Positions 23,722 through 33,981 of a stretch of DNA of 37,737 bases are shown here, one piece after another (the first letter of the stretch is position 1; every line of letters begins with the position of its first letter). Source of the DNA: Gammaproteobacteria bacterium (GTDB lineage: Bacteria; Pseudomonadota; Gammaproteobacteria; JAUIAT01); the NCBI GenBank assembly GCA_030425295.1, contig JAUIAT010000017.1, positions 1 to 37,737 on the forward strand. The letters run 5' to 3'. A program made the translations under genes and the position numbers. Under the pieces are notes generated by a model. It was not told where the DNA came from. It did not search any database and saw only the letters and a list, made by a program, of their open reading frames with translations.

Positions 23722-25221
23722 TTATAACGGTCTCATCGTGCTATTGGAATCATGTTGTTTTTGATCCAAACATTTTAAGTTTGAAATATTTTCTGAGTCA
23801 ATTTTAGTCATTAACTTTTTCTTTAGCTCATGGACTGATCTTCTCTGAGAATCTGTTAAATCCATTTGCAAGCAATTATCTAATGAACTCTTAGCCAAGT
23901 ACAAACTATTATTATCACCCATTTTAAGTAATAGCTTGATCTTATTAACGTTATATCTAAAACTCTTTGGAGACAACAATAAAGCCTTATTATAATTTTC
24001 CAAGGCTAGATTATAATAAGCTTTCCCATATACGACATTAATTTGCCCGAAAAGAAAAAAAGCATACGGCTCATCTTTTTTAATAGAAAGAATCTTATTA
24101 AGGTCTATTACAGCCTGCTTCATTGGTTTTCGCGACCTAAATTGAATAGCAATACTCGCCCTTAGGAGTAATAATCTGTATGAGTCTGGAAAATGATCAA
24201 TCAAGTTATTAATATGTGTCAAAGCATCAGTATATTGTTTTTTTCTCATATAAAGCAGTGCTAAATTATGTCTGGCATAAATTGAATCTGGTCTTTTTTC
24301 TACAGACTCATTATAAAATCTTAATGCCCTTTTAATGTTTCCAGCCAAATCAGACGCAAGAGCAAGCCTGTAGTAATCATAAGATGTTTTAGGTTGGTAT
24401 TTATCAAAACGTAAAAATACCAATTCGAGTAATGTCGTTAGTTCATTATCACTCAATAAATCATCATACCTCTTACTTACATATCCCTTCTTTTTTAAAT
24501 TATATTTGTTACAAGTGTCTAATAGACCTTTAAGAAATAATTGCTTGTCTGCATATATAAGCCTTCTTTTATTGGGATCCTTTATCCACCAGGTTTTTTC
24601 GTCTTGTGAGTAACCGATATTTAATGCATGATTATGAGTCATAACTAAACAAATAGCTTTGTCAGAAATTCTTTCATCCAATATCTCGTCAAGCTCAAGC
24701 TTAGTAAAATATTTTTTTATTTCGCATGAATTTTTTAAATACTTTACTTGGTCTTTTTCTCCATCTTTGCCTTTAAGAACAAATGACAATATTTTATTAG
24801 GCGCTTTAATAAGTTTACTTTGTGAAATATCTGACGGAAAAAAATTCTTAGTGTATTCAACATTTCCAAAACCTTGATAACTAACCACAAAATTTAAAAT
24901 ATTCTCAAAGACTTCATCATAAGTTTTTCCATAAAAAGGTGATTTTTCCTTGATGGATACAATTGCTCTCAATGATAATTTAGGGGTATTTGGAGATGCC
25001 CACTTTGAAAGTAGCTTACAAGCTTTATTCCATTTTTTAATACCGCCAAATCCACTATAAATACCGTCAATTATTGCAAATGATAAACAGTATCCAGTAG
25101 CCCTTAAATTTTCTGCTAGTATATTTAACTCACCACTTGAGTTAACGTTACTTTGTGATTTTGTTTCTAAATAAACAGATAACGCTTTATTTATACGGCG
25201 TTGCCTAACTTCATACTTCAT
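23722..25221 (-). CDS. Protein with possible papain-like Cys-His-Asp head and TPR tail, effector candidate
   Basis: 499 residues; no signal peptide. The C-terminal half (about 265-445) is a run of TPR repeats, seen as spaced motifs such as YARHNLALLYMRKKQYTDAL, YAFFLFGQINVVYGKAYYNL and YNKALLLSPKSFRYN, which bind partner proteins. The N-terminal half shows three spaced elements of the YopT/C58 and related papain-fold cysteine proteases: GYCLSFAIIDG (Cys45), THNHALNIGY (His196 or His198) and WWIKDPNK (Asp215). The order, spacing (about 150 and 17-19 residues) and flanking hydrophobic residues fit a catalytic triad, but no further family signature is visible, so protease activity is inference. 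No ribosome-binding site precedes ATG 25221. It sits between ftsY and rsmD, which are neighbours in other gammaproteobacteria. Confidence 0.6.
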   Translation of the reverse strand: MKYEVRQRRINKALSVYLETKSQSNVNSSGELNILAENLRATGYCLSFAIIDGIYSGFGGIKKWNKACKLLSKWASPNTPKLSLRAIVSIKEKSPFYGKTYDEVFENILNFVVSYQGFGNVEYTKNFFPSDISQSKLIKAPNKILSFVLKGKDGEKDQVKYLKNSCEIKKYFTKLELDEILDERISDKAICLVMTHNHALNIGYSQDEKTWWIKDPNKRRLIYADKQLFLKGLLDTCNKYNLKKKGYVSKRYDDLLSDNELTTLLELVFLRFDKYQPKTSYDYYRLALASDLAGNIKRALRFYNESVEKRPDSIYARHNLALLYMRKKQYTDALTHINNLIDHFPDSYRLLLLRASIAIQFRSRKPMKQAVIDLNKILSIKKDEPYAFFLFGQINVVYGKAYYNLALENYNKALLLSPKSFRYNVNKIKLLLKMGDNNSLYLAKSSLDNCLQMDLTDSQRRSVHELKKKLMTKIDSENISNLKCLDQKQHDSNSTMRPL

Positions 25222-25338
25222 AATTATCGATCAATTTTTTAACACATAAAAATAATAAAATACTTTAAGTTTAATAAAAACACAACCATATAGTCTCTTG
25301 ATAATTGCCTACTAAATCTAAAATGTTAAAATAACCTG

Positions 25339-25905
25339 ATGAAAAAAAAGAATAATCACAGTTTTAGGATCATTGGTGGTAAATGGCGCGGAAGACGTTT
25401 TAGCTACCCAAAGTCTAATCATTTAAGGGCAACCCAAGATGCAGTTCGTGAAACTGTATTTAACTGGCTAGCCCCATATATTCACAATCGAATTTGTCTA
25501 GATATGTTTGCTGGTAGTGGAGCAATGAGTCTTGAGGCTATGTCAAGGGGGGCCAGCAAGGCGGTTTTAGCAGAGCATAATATAGAAGCCATTAAATCTC
25601 TTAACGATAATATTCAAATTTTAGGTATTGAAAACTTAACTCAGATTATCCAAACGGCCTGGCCAAATAATATTAATAGACTAGAGACTTATAAGTTTGA
25701 TTTAATTTTTCTTGACCCTCCATTCAATCAAGACTGGATACCAAAATGTATTGATTGGATTATAAACGCCAAGTGTCTAAATAATAACGCTTTAATTTAT
25801 GTTGAGTTAGAATCTAGTGATGATTTATCCTGGGTGCCAGATAACTGGGAAATCTTAAAACATAAGAACCGAGGGGCTATTCAGTATTTACTTATTCAAA
25901 CTTAG
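25339..25905 (+). CDS. rsmD: 16S rRNA (guanine966-N2)-methyltransferase RsmD
   Basis: 188 residues (E. coli 198). It methylates G966 of 16S rRNA in the 30S subunit using S-adenosylmethionine. FRIIGGKWRGRRFSYP at the start and RATQDAVRETVFNWL are family signatures; the SAM-binding loop DMFAGSGAMSLEAMSRGA (about 54-71) and the catalytic motif IV DPPF (about 126-129) are intact. No Shine-Dalgarno is seen before ATG 25339. A TGTTAAAAT string ends six bases before the ATG, so the message may be leaderless. Divergent from the protease/TPR-like gene. Confidence 0.95.
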   Translation: MKKKNNHSFRIIGGKWRGRRFSYPKSNHLRATQDAVRETVFNWLAPYIHNRICLDMFAGSGAMSLEAMSRGASKAVLAEHNIEAIKSLNDNIQILGIENLTQIIQTAWPNNINRLETYKFDLIFLDPPFNQDWIPKCIDWIINAKCLNNNALIYVELESSDDLSWVPDNWEILKHKNRGAIQYLLIQT

Positions 25906-25975
25906 CCTCATCATATACATTCTTAATAGAAATTTCGCACTTTGTAAGAAACTCAAGACCCTGTGGGATTTCCAA

Positions 25976-25999
25976 AGGGGAGATACAAAGCCCTCCCCT
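25976..25999. terminator. Possible bidirectional terminator between rsmD and gyrB
   Basis: AGGGGAG and CTCCCCT form a seven-base stem around a ten-base loop in the 127-base gap between the convergent genes. The T-run on either side is only three bases, so termination strength is doubtful. Confidence 0.35.
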
Positions 26000-26032
26000 A
26001 CAGAAATTCTTTAAACTACGCAGCCTGCATTA

Positions 26033-28516
<2,484 letters not shown>

Positions 28517-28593
28517 CTAGTTATCGCCACAATTGCGTATAAAAGATCAGTATACCAAATTTTATTGCTCGCTTACATTTTTATATTTTATTA

Positions 28594-28642
28594 AGACCTG
28601 TTGACAATTCATGTTGAAGCACCAGTTATCAACAGGACCTAT
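28594..28642. repeat. R1 family, short copy (49 bp) overlapping the 3' end of the 499-residue gene
   Basis: Left end ACCTGTTGACAATT and right end AGTTATCAACAGGACCT are inverted copies with two mismatches. The TGA stop of the 499-residue gene (28629-28631, minus strand) and its last four or so codons lie inside the element (the TGTTGA of the end supplies Cys and stop). Confidence 0.75.
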
Positions 28643-30128
28643 ACGCAATGATGTTGCGGTCCAAAACACTGTCATTAGTGGTTGCCTTTGGCGAATAAGA
28701 CTCCTTTAATTTATTATGAATCAAATCCAGCTGCGACTCTACATTATACCTAGCCCTAACTTGTTCTAGGAAATGTCTTGCATTAGTAAGGTGAATAGAA
28801 TTACCTGAGTTATCAAAGAGTTCAATTGACTTATCGCCAGAATGCAATAAAACTTGATGTTTTAATTTCTTATACAAAGCAGGGTTTTGCTTTGCTATCG
28901 CACCCTTAAAATAATTTATCCTTCCCATTACCTCCGAGCCAAATCTTTCAGGATCATTAATTAACTTTTCTGCCAACAAATCAACTTCTGAAGCAAATTT
29001 TATACATTCCATCTCGTTGCGTGAGGAGTGAACCGAACTTACAATGTTATCCATAAAGGCAACCGTACCTTTATTAAGCAAAACTTCTGTATCGGTTTTT
29101 AACAAATCAGACACACAATTTAACCTGTTGTTAAAAGCGATAACTGATGAATGCATATTTACTATTGCACAAATAGATCCTATAAAGCTGCCCAACAACC
29201 CACCAACCATAAATGATAATAAAGCTAGATTAGAAGCTATTACAAAAGACCCTACTGGCGGGCATCCGAATAAAAATAGTGCCGATAATCCAGCGACAAC
29301 GCTTGCTATAACTCCAATCACAGCCCCAGCAAAAAAGCCAATTTCAAGATAACGATGCATATTTAACTTAGGCATTTTACCAACAGCATTCAATCCATTG
29401 TTAAGACTTAAAAGCCCATTACTAACTTTCTGCAAACCAATTAATCCTGATAATTTTTCTTCACACCCCTTTGCATAATTTAATTTAGTAAAAGACTTCT
29501 GCATATCAGAGATGTAATCATTCAAGAAATTTAGATTTAACCTTGGCATTCTTGTAAAGTTCTGCCCACTCAATGAAAGACTATATTTATTCGAAAACAT
29601 CCTATATTGAGCCTGAATAAAGTACCAACCGACTAAATTACTGCTCATAAGCGCATTACGGTCTGTTAATAATGATATAAAGTCTCGATCATCATCTGAA
29701 ATTTGACCCACAAAGTCACAGACAAGGTCATAAATATTTTGTTTAGAAGACAAAAGTTTGTGTGTAACGTATGTATTATTATAAAGATTATCTAGATGCT
29801 GATTTATTATCGTTGGCGATAAAATAGAGAATTCTGACGCATACTTTATAACTTCAAACACCAAAAAACCTTCGTCTGGAGGCATTGATGCTGACACTAC
29901 TTTAAGCTTATTTTTTTGCTCATTAGACAAGCCTTGCAAATCAGCCTTTAACATATGTTTAACCAATAATTCTTGATAGATTGGTCCTAAATCATCACGA
30001 TAAATATGCTGCTGACCCTGCAAACTATTCAGTAACTGCAAATCAACATTTGATAAAATTTGATTTAAATCTTGTTTATTGAATCCTTTAAAAATCGGCA
30101 ACTCAGAAATCTGATTAATGCTCGCCAT
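28629..30128 (-). CDS. Unknown 499-residue protein with a glycine-rich membrane hairpin, effector candidate
   Basis: 499 residues from ATG 30128, chosen because GGAG stands eight bases upstream; a GTG at 30137 is too close to that site. Family not recognised. The N-terminal 260 residues are soluble and mostly helical. A strongly hydrophobic, Gly/Ala-rich pair of helices follows (about 265-330: IGFFAGAVIGVIASVVAGLS and LLSFMVGGLLGSFIGSICA). The C-terminal 165 residues are again soluble and charged, ending in AYRSC. No signal peptide. This layout resembles host-membrane-targeted effectors of intracellular Legionellales and the 338-residue protein at 18189; no sequence link between the two is visible. 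The stop codon comes from an R1 repeat. It lies between gyrB and recF. Confidence 0.6.
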   Translation of the reverse strand: MASINQISELPIFKGFNKQDLNQILSNVDLQLLNSLQGQQHIYRDDLGPIYQELLVKHMLKADLQGLSNEQKNKLKVVSASMPPDEGFLVFEVIKYASEFSILSPTIINQHLDNLYNNTYVTHKLLSSKQNIYDLVCDFVGQISDDDRDFISLLTDRNALMSSNLVGWYFIQAQYRMFSNKYSLSLSGQNFTRMPRLNLNFLNDYISDMQKSFTKLNYAKGCEEKLSGLIGLQKVSNGLLSLNNGLNAVGKMPKLNMHRYLEIGFFAGAVIGVIASVVAGLSALFLFGCPPVGSFVIASNLALLSFMVGGLLGSFIGSICAIVNMHSSVIAFNNRLNCVSDLLKTDTEVLLNKGTVAFMDNIVSSVHSSRNEMECIKFASEVDLLAEKLINDPERFGSEVMGRINYFKGAIAKQNPALYKKLKHQVLLHSGDKSIELFDNSGNSIHLTNARHFLEQVRARYNVESQLDLIHNKLKESYSPKATTNDSVLDRNIIAYRSC

Positions 30129-30238
30129 AGCACACACTCCTTTACAAACTTCTTACACTAAGGCATTAGCCACTCCCTGCTACTAATCAGGCTAATTTAT
30201 TTACATATCAATATCAAGCAGTTATCTCGCATCCTATA

Positions 30239-30254
30239 TGTTCCACATGGAACA
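30239..30254. promoter_or_regulatory. parS: parS-like centromere site, copy 1
   Basis: TGTTCCACATGGAACA: one base off the perfect palindrome TGTTCCACGTGGAACA that binds ParB in Pseudomonas and relatives. It lies upstream of the 499-residue gene. Confidence 0.7.
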
Positions 30255-30557
30255 TTAGCTATATACTTGGTCACGCCTATTCAATATTATACTATTTTGG
30301 CGGTAAGAAGACTGCTCATATGAACAGCATCAAAATACTTATTACATTACTTCAAAAGCTATTAGAGTCAGCTGGAACCGAATTTATGAACTTTTACAGG
30401 GACAAATTCGAGGTGTGATATAAACTAACCTTAAGAAACATTGCTCATAATCAATTAATTTTCTGCGAATAAAACTCGAAACTCGAATTTCTACAATACA
30501 AGGAAATACTTCAACAAAAAAATTTGATCTAATTTCATGCAAAAACAAAAAAACCTG

Positions 30558-30571
30558 ACTATAATTTAGTC
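30558..30571 (+). promoter_or_regulatory. Putative -10 region of the second L,D-transpeptidase gene
   Basis: ACTATAATTTAGTCA includes a perfect TATAAT (30560-30565) and matches the string upstream of the first L,D-transpeptidase gene. A purine ribosome-binding site (AAGGAG, 30584-30589) follows, eight bases before the ATG. Confidence 0.5.
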
Positions 30572-30597
30572 ATGCTTTGAAGCAAGGAGATTGAGGC

Positions 30598-31335
30598 ATG
30601 AATCACACAAAATCGAAAACAGTTGATTTTAGATATACAAAATGGATTATTTCATCTCTTTTACTTATGGGACTTATATTCATATTTACAACACCAGCTC
30701 ATGCTCGCTACAAAAATAAAACTTATCAACCAGATAAATGTTATCAGGACGGATACTACTGTATCAAAGTTAAGGCTGGCGACACATGGAACAGCTTATT
30801 CGATGACCCAAGAGAGAGAGAAATTGTTCGAAGAATAAATAGAACAAATACCGGCGTTCACAACTTTAGATATATTGCAGTTCCTGATGATTTATCGTAC
30901 TTGGGATATTTGGATTTCTCACCCTTCCCTCAGTACCGTGATACTGATGGGGATAAATTGATATTCATTGACCTTAGTGACTTAGCATTTGGTGCATATG
31001 ATGAAAATGGAGACTTAGTACACTGGGGCCCTGTTTCTGGCGGCCGTGGATACTGCCCTGATGTTAGACGCGCCTGCAACACTAAGAAAGGGACTTTCAA
31101 GATATACAGCAGAATGCCAGCAAGTCACGTGTCATCAATTTACCCCGTTGAAACAAATGGTGGAGCACCTATGCCTTATGCAATGCATTATTATCGTGGA
31201 TTTGCACTGCATGGGTCTCCTACAGTACCAGGATACAATGCCAGTCATGGTTGTGTTAGATTAATGGTTGAGGATGCTAGGTGGCTAAATAAAGAGTTTG
31301 TAGATATCGGAACAAAGATTATTGTTCAGAACTAG
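30598..31335 (+). CDS. L,D-transpeptidase (YkuD domain) with LysM-like segment, exported
   Basis: 245 residues. Residues 17-37 form a signal peptide or anchor (IISSLLLMGLIFIFTTPAHA). A LysM-like segment (about 55-100, IKVKAGDTWNSLFDDPRERE) could bind peptidoglycan. The YkuD domain follows, with ALHGSP (His205) and the catalytic SHGCVRL (His217, Cys219). It shares with the protein at 6564 the segments YDENGDL, YCPDVRRAC and SIYPVETNGGAPMP, so the two are paralogues; this one lacks the lipobox. ATG 30598 follows AAGGAG by eight bases. It converges with recF. Confidence 0.9.
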   Translation: MNHTKSKTVDFRYTKWIISSLLLMGLIFIFTTPAHARYKNKTYQPDKCYQDGYYCIKVKAGDTWNSLFDDPREREIVRRINRTNTGVHNFRYIAVPDDLSYLGYLDFSPFPQYRDTDGDKLIFIDLSDLAFGAYDENGDLVHWGPVSGGRGYCPDVRRACNTKKGTFKIYSRMPASHVSSIYPVETNGGAPMPYAMHYYRGFALHGSPTVPGYNASHGCVRLMVEDARWLNKEFVDIGTKIIVQN

Positions 31336-31373
31336 GAACTGTAAGGCCAACTGCCAATATACCACAACCTCAA

Positions 31374-31389
31374 TGTTCCACGTGGAACA
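31374..31389. promoter_or_regulatory. parS: parS-like centromere site, copy 2
   Basis: TGTTCCACGTGGAACA, a perfect 16-base palindrome equal to the gammaproteobacterial parS consensus, in the gap between the L,D-transpeptidase gene and recF. Confidence 0.85.
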
Positions 31390-31397
31390 AACGCTTA

Positions 31398-31420
31398 AAC
31401 CCCATCTATACGATGGGGTT
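31398..31420. terminator. Hairpin between convergent L,D-transpeptidase and recF genes
   Basis: AACCCCATC and GATGGGGTT are perfect nine-base arms around a five-base loop. Three T residues follow on the minus strand, so it may end the dnaA-dnaN-recF transcript; on the plus strand there is no T-run. Confidence 0.55.
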
Positions 31421-31445
31421 CACCTCATAGCCACATGCAAGCGAG

Positions 31446-32510
31446 TCATACTAGAACCGAGGAAACATTAAGAACCACTGGAGCAAGCCCCTTAAAACAA
31501 TCATGAGAAAATAAATCATTTCTATCGATTGCGGTGATAAATACTTGTCCGCCAAGATCAGAAAGTGCAGAAAGCAATTTATCTTGATTAGATTTATCAA
31601 GCTCCGATGGCAAATCATCTATAAGAAAAACACAACTTTTATTGAGTGACTCTTTATAAATATAGGCCTGAGCTAATTTTATAATTGTTACTAACGATTT
31701 TTGTTGACCACGAGAAAGGTGGTGAGCAGCCGGATGACCATTAACTAAAATCTTCATATCAGCTCGTTGAGGACCTTTCTGTGTATAACCCAGAATTGAG
31801 TCTCTAACAAAGGATGAATACAAGGCTTCAGAGAGCTTCCCTCTCCATCCCCGATCGTAACTAAAAGACAAATCTGCGAAAAAATTAAATGCTTTTGAAA
31901 GCTCTATTACTTTATTCTGAAGTAACTCGACATACCCCTGTCGCAAAGATGTTATTGCATTGCTAAGCTCGACATAAGGAACATCCCATGCCTGCAAATC
32001 ATCATACTTTACACCTTGTTTACGCAAGGCAGCGTTACGCTGTTTAAGCAATCTTTGAAACTTACGCCAAACAGATAAATACTGATGTTCCACGTGGAAC
32101 AGCCCCCAATCAATCAATTTACGACGCCAATCAGGGCCGTCATCAAAAAATCTATAGCTATCAGGATTTATTAGCTGTATTGGCAATAGACTAGCCACGT
32201 CAGCTTTTGATTTAGCTAGCTCACCATTAATTTTCAAGTCCATACTGCCATTAGAGTGCCGCTGAATACCAAGATGTTTCTCACCAGAAAGTATAGCGCG
32301 AACACATAAGCTAGAATGCCCATGCTGAATAACTTTCGCATTTTGAGTTTTGCGAAATGATTTACCGTAACTCAAATAATAGATAGCCTCAAGAATACTC
32401 GTTTTGCCGCTACCGTTAGGACCAAGAATTAAATTAAAACCAGCATTGCAATCTAATACAAGCTCATCAACATTTCTGAAAGAATATATTGCGAGCTCAT
32501 TTATATTCAT
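31446..32510 (-). CDS. recF: RecF, DNA replication and repair ATPase
   Basis: 354 residues (E. coli 357). RecF helps load RecA at single-stranded gaps with RecO and RecR. N-terminal LAIYSFRNVDELVL and Walker A GPNGSGKT (about 30-37), SYGKSFR, WGLFHVEHQYLSVWRKFQR, the ABC signature HHLSRGQQKSL and Walker B CVFLIDDLPSELD are present. The ATG shares a base with the dnaN stop. The codons for FHVE coincide with a perfect parS-like palindrome (32086-32101). Confidence 0.96.
   Translation of the reverse strand: MNINELAIYSFRNVDELVLDCNAGFNLILGPNGSGKTSILEAIYYLSYGKSFRKTQNAKVIQHGHSSLCVRAILSGEKHLGIQRHSNGSMDLKINGELAKSKADVASLLPIQLINPDSYRFFDDGPDWRRKLIDWGLFHVEHQYLSVWRKFQRLLKQRNAALRKQGVKYDDLQAWDVPYVELSNAITSLRQGYVELLQNKVIELSKAFNFFADLSFSYDRGWRGKLSEALYSSFVRDSILGYTQKGPQRADMKILVNGHPAAHHLSRGQQKSLVTIIKLAQAYIYKESLNKSCVFLIDDLPSELDKSNQDKLLSALSDLGGQVFITAIDRNDLFSHDCFKGLAPVVLNVSSVLV
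32086..32101. promoter_or_regulatory. parS: parS-like centromere site, copy 3, inside recF
   Basis: TGTTCCACGTGGAACA again, perfect, within the recF codons for the conserved LFHVEH segment. The protein motif constrains this DNA, but the full 16-base palindrome needs specific synonymous codons. Confidence 0.75.
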
Positions 32511-33616
32511 TAGACCTGCATTGCCATTACAACAAATAAGCTATTTGTATTTTCAGGTTCTTCTATCAGGATGCTATTACGATTTTTGGTAATCCACAAA
32601 TCAAAGCTATCGGTTTCAATAGTGTTCATTACATCAAGAAGGTAATTTACATTGAAGCCTAGTTCAATATCAGGGCCATCATAGTTAAGGTTAATAACTT
32701 CTTCCGCTTCTTCCTGTGAGGCATTTTTTGCATGAATACGCATCATCTTATTTTTAATTTGAAGCGCAACGGTTCTTAGACGCTCATTACAAAGAATAGC
32801 TGCGCGACTTAAAGCCTGCTTAAATGGGACTCTATCTAAAGTCAGCTTCACATCATCCTTTTGAGGAATAACGCGATGGTAATCAGGATAGCGAGAATCT
32901 ACTAAACAAGAAGTAAATATAAATTCATCAGCTTGCACCCGAATATGTTGATTAGTCACTTCCATGGTAATTGGATGAGCTTCATCTTTTAATATTTTAG
33001 CTAGCTCCATAACAGCCTTATTTGGCACAATAACACGAATTGGAGCACTTACAGCCTGATCTAATTCTGTTTGATTATATGCTAAGCGGTGACCATCTGT
33101 AGCAACGGCACGTAGAACTTTATCTTCAATTTCTATTAACAATCCATTTAGGTAGTGGCGAACGTCATCTTCAGCCATAGCGAAATAAGTACGCTGAATA
33201 ATTTTTTTAAGCTGATCCTGCAAAATATTTAAAGTAATTGCTTCCCCTTCACTCTCAATTGTAGGGAATTCAGTTTCTGGTAATGTTGCAAGAGAAAAAC
33301 GAGTATTACCAGAACGAACATAAACACAATCTTGCTCACCTTGCAATTCAACTATGGCATTATCTGGAAGACTACGACAGATATCCAAAAGCTTGCGAGC
33401 AGGTACTTTAATTTGCCCTGGCTTATGTACGCCAGATTCAACGGGCAGGATTCCTTTAAGCTCAACTTCCGTATCAGTACCAGTAACAGTCAAAACATTA
33501 TTATTAGCATCAAGCAGAACATGACTTAAAACAGGCATAGTTTGTTTACGCTGGACAACACCATTTACCCACTGCAGTGGTGTCAATAGCTGCTCTCTAG
33601 AAATACTTAATCTCAT
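32510..33616 (-). CDS. dnaN: DNA polymerase III beta subunit (sliding clamp)
   Basis: 368 residues (E. coli 366). Two copies form the ring that tethers DNA polymerase III to DNA. The three clamp domains are seen in order; MRLSISREQLLTPLQWVNGV and TMPVLSHVLLDA at the start, LPETEFPTIE and AMAEDDVRHYLNGLLIE in domain 2, and the C-terminal ending LFVVMAMQV. ATG 33616 has GAGG eight bases upstream. In most gammaproteobacteria dnaN follows dnaA closely; here 365 bases with an inverted-repeat element intervene. Confidence 0.97.
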   Translation of the reverse strand: MRLSISREQLLTPLQWVNGVVQRKQTMPVLSHVLLDANNNVLTVTGTDTEVELKGILPVESGVHKPGQIKVPARKLLDICRSLPDNAIVELQGEQDCVYVRSGNTRFSLATLPETEFPTIESEGEAITLNILQDQLKKIIQRTYFAMAEDDVRHYLNGLLIEIEDKVLRAVATDGHRLAYNQTELDQAVSAPIRVIVPNKAVMELAKILKDEAHPITMEVTNQHIRVQADEFIFTSCLVDSRYPDYHRVIPQKDDVKLTLDRVPFKQALSRAAILCNERLRTVALQIKNKMMRIHAKNASQEEAEEVINLNYDGPDIELGFNVNYLLDVMNTIETDSFDLWITKNRNSILIEEPENTNSLFVVMAMQV

Positions 33617-33981
33617 TGAAATATCCTCGTGAAAATCTTCGCTTCAATTTGCTTAATAACTATCTTCTTAATATACATCAACAAGATATTCAAAGCAGCC
33701 CCTGACTGTAGTTATTTTGCAATTAAAATACACTTTTAAGCAGTGGATACAGTTTGAACTCTCTAAACTATTCCTGAATTAAAACTAGAATAAATATTCC
33801 AACAAAAAAGAAAATAATTACCCAGCCAGAAACCAGTTGAACGTTTTGATTTGAGTCAAGGTGGAGTGATAAATTTTCGAAAAGGGGCGCAGTGTAGTAA
33901 TCATACATGAGCACTTTGAGAGAATTTATCACTCCAGATTGGCCAAATCGGGACGTTCCCAGACAAATACTTAATTATTCA
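33617..33981. other. Unusually long dnaA-dnaN gap
   Basis: 365 bases without a gene. The half near dnaA is taken by the inverted-repeat element at 33840-33957. The half near dnaN is AT-rich, with one weak DnaA-like 9-mer (GTGGATACA at 33742-33750, plus strand). No clear promoter was identified, although dnaN-recF probably needs one here. Confidence 0.5.
33840..33957. repeat. Inverted-repeat element, R3 type (118 bp), in the dnaA-dnaN gap
   Basis: Perfect 14-base inner arms TGGAGTGATAAATT (33862-33875) and its reverse complement (33923-33936). Outside them AACGT and GATTTG also pair with mismatched gaps, giving terminal repeats of about 35 bases around a 47-base centre. No coding capacity. 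It looks like a miniature inverted-repeat transposable element; no second copy was found in the window. Confidence 0.65.

Larger units (their letters stand above)
30129..30597. other. 469-base gap between the 499-residue gene and the second L,D-transpeptidase
   Basis: It holds parS copy 1 (30239) and the likely promoter of the L,D-transpeptidase (30558-30571). A 32-codon frame starts at ATG 30320 (MNSIKILITLLQKLLES) and ends at 30418, without a ribosome-binding site; it may be a remnant or chance. No DnaA-box cluster or strong hairpin was found, so this AT-rich stretch is not a convincing origin. Confidence 0.5.

Noticed and set aside
25292-25316. Degenerate R1 end (TAGTCTCTTGATAATTGCC)
   Set aside because: Too many mismatches and no partner; could be chance in AT-rich DNA.
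30320-30418. A 32-codon gene (MNSIKILITLLQKLLES...)
   Set aside because: No ribosome-binding site, no overlap or coupling with neighbours, no recognisable family. Mentioned only as part of the gap.
30129-30597. Replication origin in the AT-rich gap with parS copy 1
   Set aside because: No DnaA boxes were found by reading both strands.
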